The notes: generated by a model from the letters alone, not told the origin. DNA of 64,000 nucleotides from Phaeocystidibacter sp965659415 (GCA_965659415.1 CBFHVA010000008.1:1-64000), one strand, 5' to 3'. Positions 25,345-34,281 are shown, counted from the first letter of the stretch. Numbers and translations are program-made.

Positions 25345-25408
25345 AGTTCACAATTGTTTTCGTGTTATCTATGATAAAGGTCGTGGCTTTCTTCGTGTTG
25401 AACTATGA
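25341..25408. repeat. Inverted repeat upstream of the DUF2892 gene
   Basis: TCATAGTTCA (25341-25350) and TGAACTATGA (25399-25408) are perfect complements 48 bases apart. Between them TTATC-TAT-GATAA (25365-25377) is a smaller perfect palindrome. There is no T tract, so a terminator is unlikely. An operator pair or leader structure is possible. Confidence 0.5.
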
Positions 25409-25414
25409 TAATTG

Positions 25415-26065
25415 TCACACTCGCCTTACTTGCATATTCACTCGTGTGAGAATGAGGGAGCCTATGGCGGTTGGGAGGAGCCAAAAAAGTAAGGTGTAGT
25501 CGCTAGCATCGAAGCCGAGCTGATTGACCAATCTCACCCCACTTGTGGTAGCGAAGGCCGTATAAGCAGCAATGAGCGAACCTCCCATTTGATTGAGGTG
25601 CAATAACAAGGGGTTGGTTTTAACCTGACCTCTATACGTTCGGAAGTCTCTGCGCGACATGGACAGAAGAAGACCTCCAAATATGCCTGGAATGAGTCCG
25701 GTTGTTCTGCCATCTAAAAAAATCATGAGTGCCAAGGTGAGCAAGGTAAAGGCTCCTGCAAAGCCAAAAATGGATATTCTCAAATGGAACTTGGGAAGGG
25801 TAGGCTTGAAGGCCCTGCTTCCAGTTAGCACCATATATAAGGTGAATATGGAGATTGCCATTAGAAAGTAGTTCGTGCGCAATAGCGAGAGGGGCAATCC
25901 AGTAAAGGCTACTCCGTACATGGAATACGTAAATATCCAGCCAAGAAAGGAGTGGGCTCCGCGTCTTTTCCTCATGAGGGAAGCCAGTCTTCCGGAAGTG
26001 AGACCTACGAATCCACTCGTGACGTGGATGAACAATAATACATTGTGTACAGTTTCCATGTGCAT
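25415..26065 (-). CDS. Six-helix membrane protein of unknown function
   Basis: 216 residues with about six or seven hydrophobic helices, resembling the DUF2306-like membrane families (HVTSGFVGLTSG with an early His, then RRGAHSFLGWIFTYSMYG). No enzymatic motif is certain. An ATG at 26059 is a second possible start. A TAnnTTTG element lies 10 bases before the first ATG, so it has its own promoter and a very short leader. Confidence 0.72.
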   Translation of the reverse strand: MHMETVHNVLLFIHVTSGFVGLTSGRLASLMRKRRGAHSFLGWIFTYSMYGVAFTGLPLSLLRTNYFLMAISIFTLYMVLTGSRAFKPTLPKFHLRISIFGFAGAFTLLTLALMIFLDGRTTGLIPGIFGGLLLSMSRRDFRTYRGQVKTNPLLLHLNQMGGSLIAAYTAFATTSGVRLVNQLGFDASDYTLLFWLLPTAIGSLILTRVNMQVRRV

Positions 26066-26075
26066 GTGTTTGATT

Positions 26076-26083
26076 CAAACGTA
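26076..26083 (-). promoter_or_regulatory. -7 promoter element of the six-helix membrane protein gene
   Basis: On the minus strand this reads TACGTTTG, an exact TAnnTTTG match, 10 bases before the ATG at 26065. Confidence 0.6.
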
Positions 26084-26155
26084 CAGCAACATTCTTCAAG
26101 CTGAAAACCATTCATATTCCTATTTTAGGGCTTTACTCCAGAAAATCCTCAACTC

Positions 26156-29100
26156 ATGAGACTACTCCTTACGTCGGTCGCCACTTTTATTCTTTCGGCA
26201 ACCCTAATCGCGCAAAATGTCACTTCGGATCATCTGAAAAATCTGAACTTCAGAAATGTGGGTCCTGCGGGCATGTCGGGTCGTGTTACCACTATTGATT
26301 TTGACCAGCATACCCAGACGTATTACATCGGTTCCGCTTCGGGTGGATTGTGGAAGTCAAAGAACGAAGGACAAACTTGGACTCCCATCTTCGAAAACGA
26401 ATCGACATCTTCCATTGGAGCGGTGGCCGTTGATCCTTCAAATCCAGATGTAATCTGGGTGGGTACCGGCGAGGGTAATCCGCGAAACTCGCAGAGTTCT
26501 GGTAATGGAATGTACAAGAGTATAGATGGCGGTGAAACATGGATTCATTTGGGATTGGAGGATACCAAGAACATTCATCGTGTCATAGTAGATCCAACCA
26601 ATTCTCAGACTGTTTACGTGGCCGCTATTGGAGTTGCTTGGGGTGATTCCGAATCGCGCGGTGTGTACAAAACCACAGATGGTGGTGTGACATGGGAAAA
26701 AGTGCTTTACAACAACGAGCGCACTGGAGCGGCAGATCTGGTGATGGATCCGCAAAATCCGAACAAGCTTATCGTTGCCATGTGGGAGTATCGCCGTTGG
26801 CCATATGAGTTTAAATCTGGGGGTGAAGGCTCCGGAATTTACGTGACTTACGACGGTGGCGAGAATTGGATTCAACGCACCTCAGAAGACGGGCTTCCAG
26901 AAGGAAACCTTGGAAGATGCGGATTAGCCATCGCTGCTTCCGAACCAGATATTGTTTATGCCTTGGTAGAAGCAAAGGATAAGAACGCCTTGTATCGTTC
27001 CAATGATGGAGGTAGAAATTGGAACCGCATTAGCGACGATGATGATATTGGGAACCGTCCTTTTTACTATGCAGATATCTATGTGGATCCTTCGAGACCC
27101 AATCGCATCTACTCTTTGTGGTCGGTGCTTACGCGAAGCGACGATGGCGGGAAGACATGGAATACCATCGGTCCGTATTCGTTCATTCACCCGGATCACC
27201 ACGCCTTTTGGATTGACCCTAATAATCCAGATCACGTGATTGATGGAAATGACGGTGGAATGAATATCTCTTATGATGGAGGTATCACTTGGCGATTCTT
27301 GGACAATCTGCCATTGGCCCAGTTCTATCACATATCTGTGGACAATCAGACTCCATACAATATATATGGAGGAATGCAAGATAATGGCTCATGGGGCGGT
27401 CCAGCTTACACCTGGCGCGCGGGAGGGATTCGCAACGACCTATGGGAAGAGATAGCCTTTGGTGATGGATTCGATGTAGTCATTAACCCCGAGGACGAAA
27501 ACACGGCCTATGCCATGTCGCAAGAAGGATACGTGTCGAGAATAGATTTGATTACCGGGTATTCCAAGCTCATTCGTCCGGTACATCCTGACGGTGAAGA
27601 ATTGCGATTTAATTGGAATGCAGCCATCGCTCAAGATCCTTTTGATGCTTCGACCATTTACTTCGGATCTCAGTTTGTACATAAGTCGACCAACATGGGA
27701 GATTCGTGGGAGATTATTTCCGAAGATTTAACCACGAATGACCCCGATATGCAAAAGGCTGGTGAGAGTGGAGGACTCACATATGATGTAACGGGGGCAG
27801 AGAATTACACTACCATTTTGGCCATTTCTCCGAGCCCTGCTGATACCAAGGTGATTTGGGTATCAACCGATGATGGTAAACTGCACGTCACAAAAGATGA
27901 CGGTGAAACATGGGAGGATATTAGTAGAAACTTGAGAGGTATGCCGGAAGGAGCTTGGATTCCTCAAGTGGTAGTAGATAAAGACAATGCCGGTAAGGCA
28001 TGGGTTGTGGTGAACGATTACCGCAGGAACAATTGGGAGCCCTATTTATTTGTAACCGATGATTATGGTGCATCCTTCGAGCGCGTGGTGAGTTCAGAAG
28101 ATGTACACGGATATGTACTGAGTGTTATGCCTGACCCTGTGGAGCCAAACTTGGTTTTCTTGGGAACAGAAAATGGGTTGTATTTCTCCATGGACGGAGC
28201 TGAATCATGGCAGAAATGGGGAGAGGATTTGCCTACTATGCCGATTGCAGATATGGCCATTCAAGAGAGGGAGTCTGATTTGATTCTTGGAACTTTTGGT
28301 CGCTCGGCTTGGGTGCTGGACGACTTAGAACCGCTGCGCGAACTGGCCTCCACTGATGTTGATGTAATGGAAGAACCTTTGTATGCTTTCGAATCACCTG
28401 TAGCCATTCGCGCCATTTATCGCCGGGCCCAGGGGTTGCGTTTTGGAGGGTCGGCTGTTTACAGTGGCGAGAATAGATGGGGCGGTGCTCGCTTTTCATA
28501 TTGGGTAAGCGTGGATACCGCAGATGCTAACTTCAAGCAAAAGAAGGTCCATTGGGATGTCGTGAATTCTGAAGGCGATACCATCAGGCATTTGGAGCGC
28601 AATTATGAAGATGGCTTGAATATCAGTTCATGGGATATGCTTGAAAAGGGTGTTCGAATGCCAAGTATGCGCGATCCGCGACCAGAGAGTTTAAATTCAG
28701 ACCCTGGATCTATCCCTGTATTACCGGGAACCTACAGCTTACACTTGCGTATTGGTGAGCATACATCTTCTACACAAATAGAGGTTCAGCAAGATCCAAG
28801 ATTGCAGTTTGATATGGTCGAGTTGGAGGATAATCGGAACTATCAAATTGAATTACTGCCATACATAGATGCAGTAAGACAAGTAACCTCGAACTTGAGG
28901 AAAGCTAATCGGACGATCTCTTTGGTGGAAAAAATGGCGGCCATTGAGAATGACACTAGAGAGGATTCGGTGAATGCCGATATCAAAGCGCACATCAAAG
29001 CGGTGAAAGATTCTCTTGAGCAGGTAAGACTCGCGATATTCGGTAAAGAGAATATTGAAGGTTATTACGAACAACCCAATACTTGGATGTCCAGGATGGG

Positions 29101-29308
29101 GTTGCTGGGGTACTACAATTACTCCAATCGCGGAAGTGTGACAGGTAATACACGCAATTTAGCTACCACCTTCAAGGCGAGTACCGAGGAGGTAATTGAG
29201 ATGGCCAATCATTTCTTCGAAGAAGATTGGACGGCTTTTGAAATGTATGTCTCGGAATTAGAGCTAGACGTCTTTGAAGAATTGGAAACGATGGAAGTTC
29301 AACCTTAA
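26156..29308 (+). CDS. Large secreted Asp-box/VPS10-like beta-propeller protein
   Basis: 1050 residues with a signal peptide (about 1-20). About eleven Asp-box-like repeats (pattern SxDxGxxW) are spread over the first 700 residues, for example KSIDGGETW, KTTDGGVTW, RSNDGGRNW and VTKDDGETW, which predicts one or two beta-propellers of the sortilin/VPS10 or BNR class. Such proteins are often labelled glycosyl hydrolases, but no sialidase catalytic set is apparent. The C-terminal 180 residues are charged and helical, without a T9SS sorting domain. It is a single gene, ended by a bidirectional terminator. Confidence 0.85.
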   Translation: MRLLLTSVATFILSATLIAQNVTSDHLKNLNFRNVGPAGMSGRVTTIDFDQHTQTYYIGSASGGLWKSKNEGQTWTPIFENESTSSIGAVAVDPSNPDVIWVGTGEGNPRNSQSSGNGMYKSIDGGETWIHLGLEDTKNIHRVIVDPTNSQTVYVAAIGVAWGDSESRGVYKTTDGGVTWEKVLYNNERTGAADLVMDPQNPNKLIVAMWEYRRWPYEFKSGGEGSGIYVTYDGGENWIQRTSEDGLPEGNLGRCGLAIAASEPDIVYALVEAKDKNALYRSNDGGRNWNRISDDDDIGNRPFYYADIYVDPSRPNRIYSLWSVLTRSDDGGKTWNTIGPYSFIHPDHHAFWIDPNNPDHVIDGNDGGMNISYDGGITWRFLDNLPLAQFYHISVDNQTPYNIYGGMQDNGSWGGPAYTWRAGGIRNDLWEEIAFGDGFDVVINPEDENTAYAMSQEGYVSRIDLITGYSKLIRPVHPDGEELRFNWNAAIAQDPFDASTIYFGSQFVHKSTNMGDSWEIISEDLTTNDPDMQKAGESGGLTYDVTGAENYTTILAISPSPADTKVIWVSTDDGKLHVTKDDGETWEDISRNLRGMPEGAWIPQVVVDKDNAGKAWVVVNDYRRNNWEPYLFVTDDYGASFERVVSSEDVHGYVLSVMPDPVEPNLVFLGTENGLYFSMDGAESWQKWGEDLPTMPIADMAIQERESDLILGTFGRSAWVLDDLEPLRELASTDVDVMEEPLYAFESPVAIRAIYRRAQGLRFGGSAVYSGENRWGGARFSYWVSVDTADANFKQKKVHWDVVNSEGDTIRHLERNYEDGLNISSWDMLEKGVRMPSMRDPRPESLNSDPGSIPVLPGTYSLHLRIGEHTSSTQIEVQQDPRLQFDMVELEDNRNYQIELLPYIDAVRQVTSNLRKANRTISLVEKMAAIENDTREDSVNADIKAHIKAVKDSLEQVRLAIFGKENIEGYYEQPNTWMSRMGLLGYYNYSNRGSVTGNTRNLATTFKASTEEVIEMANHFFEEDWTAFEMYVSELELDVFEELETMEVQP

Positions 29309-29324
29309 CGAAAGCGGCAGAATA

Positions 29325-29361
29325 AAAAATCCCCGAGCTAAGTTTTGCTCGGGGATTTTTT
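29325..29361. terminator. Bidirectional terminator between the propeller and M43 protease genes
   Basis: AATCCCCGAGC and GCTCGGGGATT form an 11-bp stem with a nine-base loop. It is flanked by A residues on one side and T residues on the other, so it works in both directions for the two convergent genes. Confidence 0.92.
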
Positions 29362-29382
29362 ATGGCTTATGGTCTGGATTAC

Positions 29383-31443
29383 TTATTCCACAATAACCTT
29401 TTCAGTGATTATACCGTTGCGCGTTCTCACTTGAAGTAGATAGAGTCCGCTTGAAAGGTCACTTACATTCACTGAAGACTGACCGTTTTCTAGCGAGCCT
29501 TTTAGCACGATTTGTCCAGTGGTATTCACTATCGACCAATCTGAAGTCGAATTGTCGGTATATTCAACTTGAACGAACTCTTGTGCGGGATTTGGATAGA
29601 TCTTTAGGCTTTGTGCCGCCGCTTCGTTCAAGCTTACGGTCACATCGGTTCTTACTTCATCGATATACAGGTTGTTTCCTAGGTCACCGGTAAAACTGAA
29701 ACGAATAATGATAGGATCAGGTCCAATATAGGCGCCCAGGTCGATGCTGGCTTCTTGCCATTGGGAGTTGTTGGGGACAAATGAGTTCGTAACATTTGCA
29801 CCCGCCGTGTTCAGGTTAAACGACGAAATGAGTCGTGCCAAGTTCCAAGTGGCACCACAGTCATCTGAGATGAATACGGTCAAACGATCTTGGTTGGAAT
29901 TATCACGGCGAGCCCAAGCATAACGGAACCGAAGAGTGGCTTGTGTGGTTCTGTCTAGAAGGATGGGAGCGGATTGTAATATATCATCGCCGCCACTGCC
30001 TCTAGACTGAAACTCCGGCATTATGGCACTTTTTGTACCACCAAAGGCTGCAACATTCGAAGTAGTCCATTTACGGCCGTCACCGTTGTCATGAACAATC
30101 CAATTTGAGTTTGGAATATCCGTCTCGAAGGTTGCTGTAAAGTTATTGTCCCAGTATGGAGTGTCGTCATACACAGAGATATAACCGGTTTTAACCAGAT
30201 TATCCGTTCCCGTAGCGTTGGTAACCGTAAGTCCCACGTTATAGATACCGGCATCTGGGAAAGTGACCATTGGTTTTTCCCCTGTAGCATTAAACGATTG
30301 TCCGCCTCCAGTGAATACCCAGTTATATGTGGTGGAGGGGTCATGACTTGCACCCAAGAATTCGAACTGCAATGATCCACCTTCACAGACTGTGTTTCTT
30401 TCAGCCGTGAATTTCACCGTTGGAGCTGCAAGTACAGTGGTTCCATTAATGCCCGTCAACAAATGATTGGCTGATGTTGTCAGCATACCCCGTCGCCAAT
30501 TCGGATTAATGGATTGGTTAAGGGCTCTTTTCGCCTTTGTCTTTTGTCCTGCTGTAAAAGAATTCACACAGGCATCATTGGTGTAGTCCATGAAATTCTC
30601 GATCATGGCTGGGCCAGTATTAAAGCAGTCCATTCTACTAAACTCGCAGAATTGAGAACTTGAAGGAGACGGGATGGGAGGAGTATCGGCGATACCGTCT
30701 CCTGCACCACATCCACCTTGGAAAGGGTGGAAGAGGTCTAGGAAGTGACCTACTTCATGGGTAAGTGTTCTACCATTGGAAACAGCAGTTCCAATTCTTC
30801 CCATTTGATCGTGGCGTATAACAACACCGTCGTCGGTTGTCGGTTGATTGTTGTATGGAAAGGCGGCATATCCCAAAATTGTTCCTTGGCTTGGCGGTAG
30901 GCCGAGGTCGATAGCCCGAACCACCCATACGTTGAGGTATCGTGTATTCGGCCAATTCAATTCGTTCTTGATGGCGTTATTGGCGCCGAGTGACCGATCG
31001 CTTTGTTGATAGTTGATGCCTCGAGTAGCATTTCCTTGTGGGTCTTTCTTCGCGAGTTCGAAGCGAACCTCCATATTAGCTTGAATAGAGGCGAAGTTGG
31101 CTCGCACGTTACCCGCATCAGAATTCGTCAAAGTGAAATCTTCATTGAGAACGTCGATAGCGTCAATGACTTGAGCTTCTGAGATACTATCTTCAAAATT
31201 ATAGTACATCACATGCACCACTACGGGGATGGTCTGCACTACTTCTGTACCGGTAGTATAGTTATCTCGGGTTTCCATCCAGTCAGCTTCGGATGCATCA
31301 CGCATTTCCTCAATCTCTGGATGAGCAGTAATTTGTTGTTGATAGTAAATATCGGTTCCACACTGAGCATGATGGTGTTGATGCTGAGCCTGAGTAGTGT
31401 AACCGGTAAGTGTAGCAAGCGCAAATAGAGCCAAGTACCTCAT
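29383..31443 (-). CDS. Secreted M43 (pappalysin/cytophagalysin) metalloprotease with PKD and T9SS domains
   Basis: 686 residues from the ATG at 31443 (MRYLALFALATLTG). The 16 residues available upstream do not look like a signal peptide start. The order is: signal peptide; propeptide; catalytic domain with zinc site HEVGHFLDLFH and a downstream Met-turn FMDYTND; a PKD domain (APTVKFTAERNTVCEGG to TVTNATGTD); a jelly-roll-like region; and a C-terminal type A sorting domain beginning SLKIYPNPAQEFVQVEY. It is exported by type IX secretion and digests extracellular protein. A 6-3-6 palindrome (AATTGT-TTT-ACAATT) sits just before the start. Confidence 0.93.
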   Translation of the reverse strand: MRYLALFALATLTGYTTQAQHQHHHAQCGTDIYYQQQITAHPEIEEMRDASEADWMETRDNYTTGTEVVQTIPVVVHVMYYNFEDSISEAQVIDAIDVLNEDFTLTNSDAGNVRANFASIQANMEVRFELAKKDPQGNATRGINYQQSDRSLGANNAIKNELNWPNTRYLNVWVVRAIDLGLPPSQGTILGYAAFPYNNQPTTDDGVVIRHDQMGRIGTAVSNGRTLTHEVGHFLDLFHPFQGGCGAGDGIADTPPIPSPSSSQFCEFSRMDCFNTGPAMIENFMDYTNDACVNSFTAGQKTKAKRALNQSINPNWRRGMLTTSANHLLTGINGTTVLAAPTVKFTAERNTVCEGGSLQFEFLGASHDPSTTYNWVFTGGGQSFNATGEKPMVTFPDAGIYNVGLTVTNATGTDNLVKTGYISVYDDTPYWDNNFTATFETDIPNSNWIVHDNGDGRKWTTSNVAAFGGTKSAIMPEFQSRGSGGDDILQSAPILLDRTTQATLRFRYAWARRDNSNQDRLTVFISDDCGATWNLARLISSFNLNTAGANVTNSFVPNNSQWQEASIDLGAYIGPDPIIIRFSFTGDLGNNLYIDEVRTDVTVSLNEAAAQSLKIYPNPAQEFVQVEYTDNSTSDWSIVNTTGQIVLKGSLENGQSSVNVSDLSSGLYLLQVRTRNGIITEKVIVE

Positions 31444-31556
31444 TAAAATTGTTTTACAATTCGTCAAAAAACACGAGGTTAGTCGTTTCAAATAGTTGGC
31501 AGCGGGGTGTAAAGATAATCAAAGCAAATGCTTTCCTCTCAATTTGTTACCCTTCA

Positions 31557-31589
31557 TTTGCCATACTTCCAATTTTCGTTGTAACTTCG
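31557..31589 (+). promoter_or_regulatory. Promoter of the rplM-rpsI-rpsB-tsf run
   Basis: TTTG at 31557-31560 (-33) and TAACTTCG at 31582-31589 (-7, one mismatch to TAnnTTTG) are 21 bases apart, within the known spacing range. A short stem CCCCT/AGGGG (31593-31608) lies at the start of the predicted leader. Confidence 0.6.
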
Positions 31590-31643
31590 CAGCCCCTTTT
31601 GGGAGGGGTATGTATTATCTAATTAATTAAACGAGACAAAGTT

Positions 31644-32099
31644 GTGGATACTTTGAGTTACAAAACCGTATCGGCTAATGCAGTTACTGTTGATAAGCAG
31701 TGGGTGTTGGTTGATGCTGAAGGTCAGGCACTGGGTCGCCTAGCCTCCAAGGTTGCGAAGCTGATCCGCGGCAAGCACAAGCCGAACTACACGCCTCACG
31801 TAGATTGTGGTGATCATGTGATTATCATCAACGCGGAGAAGGTGTCTATGAGCGGTAATAAAGGTGCTGATCGCGATCACATCTGGCACACGGGTTACCC
31901 TGGTGGTCAGAAGAGAATCAGCTACAACGACCTTAAAGAAAAGAATGCGAGCCGTTTGGTGGAGAACGCAGTACGCGGTATGCTCCCTAAGAATCGTTTG
32001 GGCCGTGCAATGTTCAAGAATCTTCACGTGATTGAAGGATATGAGCACAACCACGAAGCTCAAAAGCCAACGGTGATCAACCTTAATGAATTCAACTGA
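31644..32099 (+). CDS. rplM: 50S ribosomal protein L13
   Basis: 151 residues from a GTG start; MDTLSYKTVSANAVTVDKQW is the usual Bacteroidota N-terminus and supports it. Motifs include VLVDAEGQALGRLASKVAKL, DHVIIINAEKV, AVRGMLPKNRLGR and LHVIEGYEHNHEAQKP. L13 is an early-binding large-subunit protein. The rpsI gene follows two bases later. The leader (about 50 bases) contains a short hairpin, and L13 represses its own operon in E. coli; that this holds here is inference. Confidence 0.96.
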   Translation: MDTLSYKTVSANAVTVDKQWVLVDAEGQALGRLASKVAKLIRGKHKPNYTPHVDCGDHVIIINAEKVSMSGNKGADRDHIWHTGYPGGQKRISYNDLKEKNASRLVENAVRGMLPKNRLGRAMFKNLHVIEGYEHNHEAQKPTVINLNEFN

Positions 32100-32101
32100 T
32101 C

Positions 32102-32488
32102 ATGGCAGTTACGCACACAATCGGAAGAAGAAAGACATCTGTTGCCCGTGTTTATGTAAGCGAGGGTAAAGGTGCGATCGTGATCAATGGTAAGGATTAC
32201 AAGGAGTACTTCACTGTACCAACATTGGTATATAAGGTGGAGCAAGCCTTTGCAATTACCGAAACATTGGGTCAGTACGATGTTAAAGTGAACGTTGACG
32301 GCGGTGGTATCACTGGCCAGGCTGAAGCAGTACGCTTGGGTCTATCTCGTGCACTTTGTGAAATTAATCCGGAGTTCCGTACCGCTCTTAAGCCGGAAGG
32401 ACTTTTGACCCGCGACCCACGCATGGTGGAGCGCAAGAAATTCGGTCAGAAGAAAGCCCGTAAGAAGTTCCAGTTCTCCAAGCGCTAA
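32102..32488 (+). CDS. rpsI: 30S ribosomal protein S9
   Basis: 128 residues. TIGRRKTSVARVYV at the N-terminus and the basic C-terminal tail (LLTRDPRMVERKKFGQKKAR to FQFSKR) are diagnostic; the tail reaches the P-site tRNA. It is cotranscribed with rplM, the universal pairing. A structured 81-base spacer leads to rpsB. Confidence 0.96.
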   Translation: MAVTHTIGRRKTSVARVYVSEGKGAIVINGKDYKEYFTVPTLVYKVEQAFAITETLGQYDVKVNVDGGGITGQAEAVRLGLSRALCEINPEFRTALKPEGLLTRDPRMVERKKFGQKKARKKFQFSKR

Positions 32489-32490
32489 TT

Positions 32491-32562
32491 TTCGTTTAGG
32501 ATCCAAACACTTGAGATCGCTTAGTCGCTACCCAAGTGTTGCATTCAGCGAATGTAAACGAA
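32491..32562 (+). ncRNA. Two nested stems before rpsB, candidate leader regulatory RNA
   Basis: The spacer between rpsI and rpsB contains an outer pair TTCGTTTA (32491-32498) with TAAACGAA (32555-32562) and an inner pair AACACTTG (32506-32513) with CAAGTGTT (32533-32540). Both pairs are perfect 8-bp complements and correctly nested. The structure ends eight bases before the rpsB ATG and has no T tract, so a translational control or processing element is more likely than a terminator. Confidence 0.55.
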
Positions 32563-32569
32563 CCATACA

Positions 32570-33328
32570 ATGGCAAATCAAGACAAAACAAAAGCATTAC
32601 TCGATGCCGGTGTGCACTTCGGTCACCTGACCAGAAAATGGCATCCAAACATGGCTCCTTATATCTTTATGGAGCGCAATGGTATCCACATTATCGACCT
32701 GCACAAAACCCAGGCGAAATTGGAAGAAGCAAAAAGAGCTTTGACCAAGATTGCAGCTTCAGGTCGTAAGATTCTTTTCGTTGCTACTAAGAAGCAAGGA
32801 AAAGATATCGTGGCAGAATTCGCCCAAGAAGCGAACATGCCTTATATCACCGAGCGTTGGGCTGGTGGTATGTTGACGAACTTCGTTACAATCCGCAAGG
32901 CCATCAAGAAAATGGCTAACATCGATAAGATGAAGGCGGACGGTACTTTCGAAACACTTTCTAAGCGCGAGCGCTTGCAAGTAGATCGTCAGCGTGCTAA
33001 GCTTGAAAAGACGCTAGGTTCTATTGCTGATATGAGCCGTCTTCCTGCTGCAATTTTTGTAGTTGACGTTCTTCGCGAACACATCGCGGTTGAAGAAGCA
33101 CGCAAGTTGAACATCCCTATTTTCGCAATGGTGGATACCAACAGCGACCCGCTTCTCGTTGACTTCCCAATTCCAGCAAACGACGACGCTTCGAAGTCTA
33201 TTTCTATCATCATGGCTGAAGCTACTGCCGCTATCAAAGACGGTTTGGCTCAGCGCAAGAATGAGAAAGAGAAGGCAGGTAACGAGAAAGTTGCAAAGAA
33301 AGCTGCCAAAGTAGCTAGCAACGACTAA
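32570..33328 (+). CDS. rpsB: 30S ribosomal protein S2
   Basis: 252 residues. Typical S2 segments are LLDAGVHFGHLTRKWHPNM, IFMERNGIHIIDLHKT, ILFVATKKQGKDIV, ERWAGGMLTNF, and LPAAIFVVDVLREHIAVEEA followed by FAMVDTNSDPLLVDFPIPAN. The C-terminal tail is basic and Lys/Ala rich. S2 is a late-assembling small-subunit protein. A structured leader precedes it and a long hairpin separates it from tsf. Confidence 0.96.
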   Translation: MANQDKTKALLDAGVHFGHLTRKWHPNMAPYIFMERNGIHIIDLHKTQAKLEEAKRALTKIAASGRKILFVATKKQGKDIVAEFAQEANMPYITERWAGGMLTNFVTIRKAIKKMANIDKMKADGTFETLSKRERLQVDRQRAKLEKTLGSIADMSRLPAAIFVVDVLREHIAVEEARKLNIPIFAMVDTNSDPLLVDFPIPANDDASKSISIIMAEATAAIKDGLAQRKNEKEKAGNEKVAKKAAKVASND

Positions 33329-33362
33329 GGTTTACCAAAGCTTTACAATTACGTGAATGAAA

Positions 33363-33396
33363 AGAGAAGAGATGAATGCAAATTCGTCTCTTCTCT
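33363..33396 (+). ncRNA. 14-bp hairpin between rpsB and tsf, candidate attenuator or processing site
   Basis: AGAGAAGAGATGAA (33363-33376) pairs fully with TTCGTCTCTTCTCT (33383-33396), with one G-U pair and a six-base loop TGCAAA. The following sequence ACTTTGTTTC is only partly T rich. It ends 33 bases before the tsf start, so it may limit read-through or be an RNase cut site. Confidence 0.6.
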
Positions 33397-33429
33397 ACTT
33401 TGTTTCAAGACAAAATCAATATTTCGATC

Positions 33430-34257
33430 ATGGCTAAAATTACAGCTGCAGAAGTAAACAAATTGCGCAAGCAAACTGGCGCAGGTATGATGGACTGCAA
33501 GAACGCTCTCGTTGAAGCGAACGGAGATTTCGAAGCAGCCGTTGACATCCTTCGTAAGAAGGGTCAAAAGATCGCCGCTAAGCGTGCTGATCGCGACGCT
33601 ACAGAAGGTGCAGTTATCGCTAAAGCGAATGCCGACAATAAGCGCGGTGTTATCGTAAGCTTGAACTGCGAAACGGATTTCGTTGCTAAGAACGATTCAT
33701 TCGTTGAATTGGCTAACAAGTTGGCTGATATCGCACTTGAGAGCTTCCCTGCTTCAAAAGATGAGCTTTTGAGCGCTTCTTTCGACGGAAACCTTTCGAT
33801 TGCCGACAAGCTTACTGAGCAAACGGGTGTGATTGGTGAGAAGTTGGAATTGGGTGCGTACGAAAGCATCGAAGGTGACTTCGTTGGATCTTATATCCAC
33901 GCCGGTAATAAATTGGCTACTGTTGTTTCATTGAGCGGTTCAGCTCCAGAAGCGGCTAAGGACGTAGCCATGCAAGCTGCCGCTATGAACCCTGTTGCTC
34001 TTGACCGCAGCAGCGTAGCTCAAGCTGATATCGACCGTGAAATGGATATCATCCGCGATCAAATTCGTCAGGAAGGTAAGCCAGAAGAAATGGTTGACAA
34101 GATTGCTCAAGGGAAATTGAACAAGTTCTTCAAAGAGAACACGTTGGTTGACCAAGCCTTCATCAAAGACGGCAAGCAGTCTGTATCACAGTACCTCAAC
34201 GGGGTTGAAAAAGGTCTTACAGTGACTGGCTTCAAGCGCGTAGGTTTGGGAGTTTAA
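33430..34257 (+). CDS. tsf: Elongation factor Ts
   Basis: 275 residues from the ATG at 33430 (MAKITAAEVNKLRKQTGAG). An in-frame ATG at 33376 adds 18 residues that begin inside the hairpin stem, so it is rejected. The protein exchanges GDP for GTP on EF-Tu. It has the UBA-like N-terminus with MMDCKNALVEANGDFEAAVDIL, the core VSLNCETDFVAKNDSFVELA, and a C-terminal FFKENTLVDQAFIKD. A terminator follows. Confidence 0.96.
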   Translation: MAKITAAEVNKLRKQTGAGMMDCKNALVEANGDFEAAVDILRKKGQKIAAKRADRDATEGAVIAKANADNKRGVIVSLNCETDFVAKNDSFVELANKLADIALESFPASKDELLSASFDGNLSIADKLTEQTGVIGEKLELGAYESIEGDFVGSYIHAGNKLATVVSLSGSAPEAAKDVAMQAAAMNPVALDRSSVAQADIDREMDIIRDQIRQEGKPEEMVDKIAQGKLNKFFKENTLVDQAFIKDGKQSVSQYLNGVEKGLTVTGFKRVGLGV

Positions 34258-34281
34258 TCCCTCAACTTTATTTGAATAAAG

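Noticed and set aside
26156..29308. Sialidase or other glycoside hydrolase
   Set aside because: Only Asp-box repeats are present; the catalytic Arg triad and Tyr/Glu pair of sialidases could not be found.
33376..33429. Earlier start for EF-Ts
   Set aside because: The extra residues begin in the hairpin stem and the conserved N-terminus starts at 33430.
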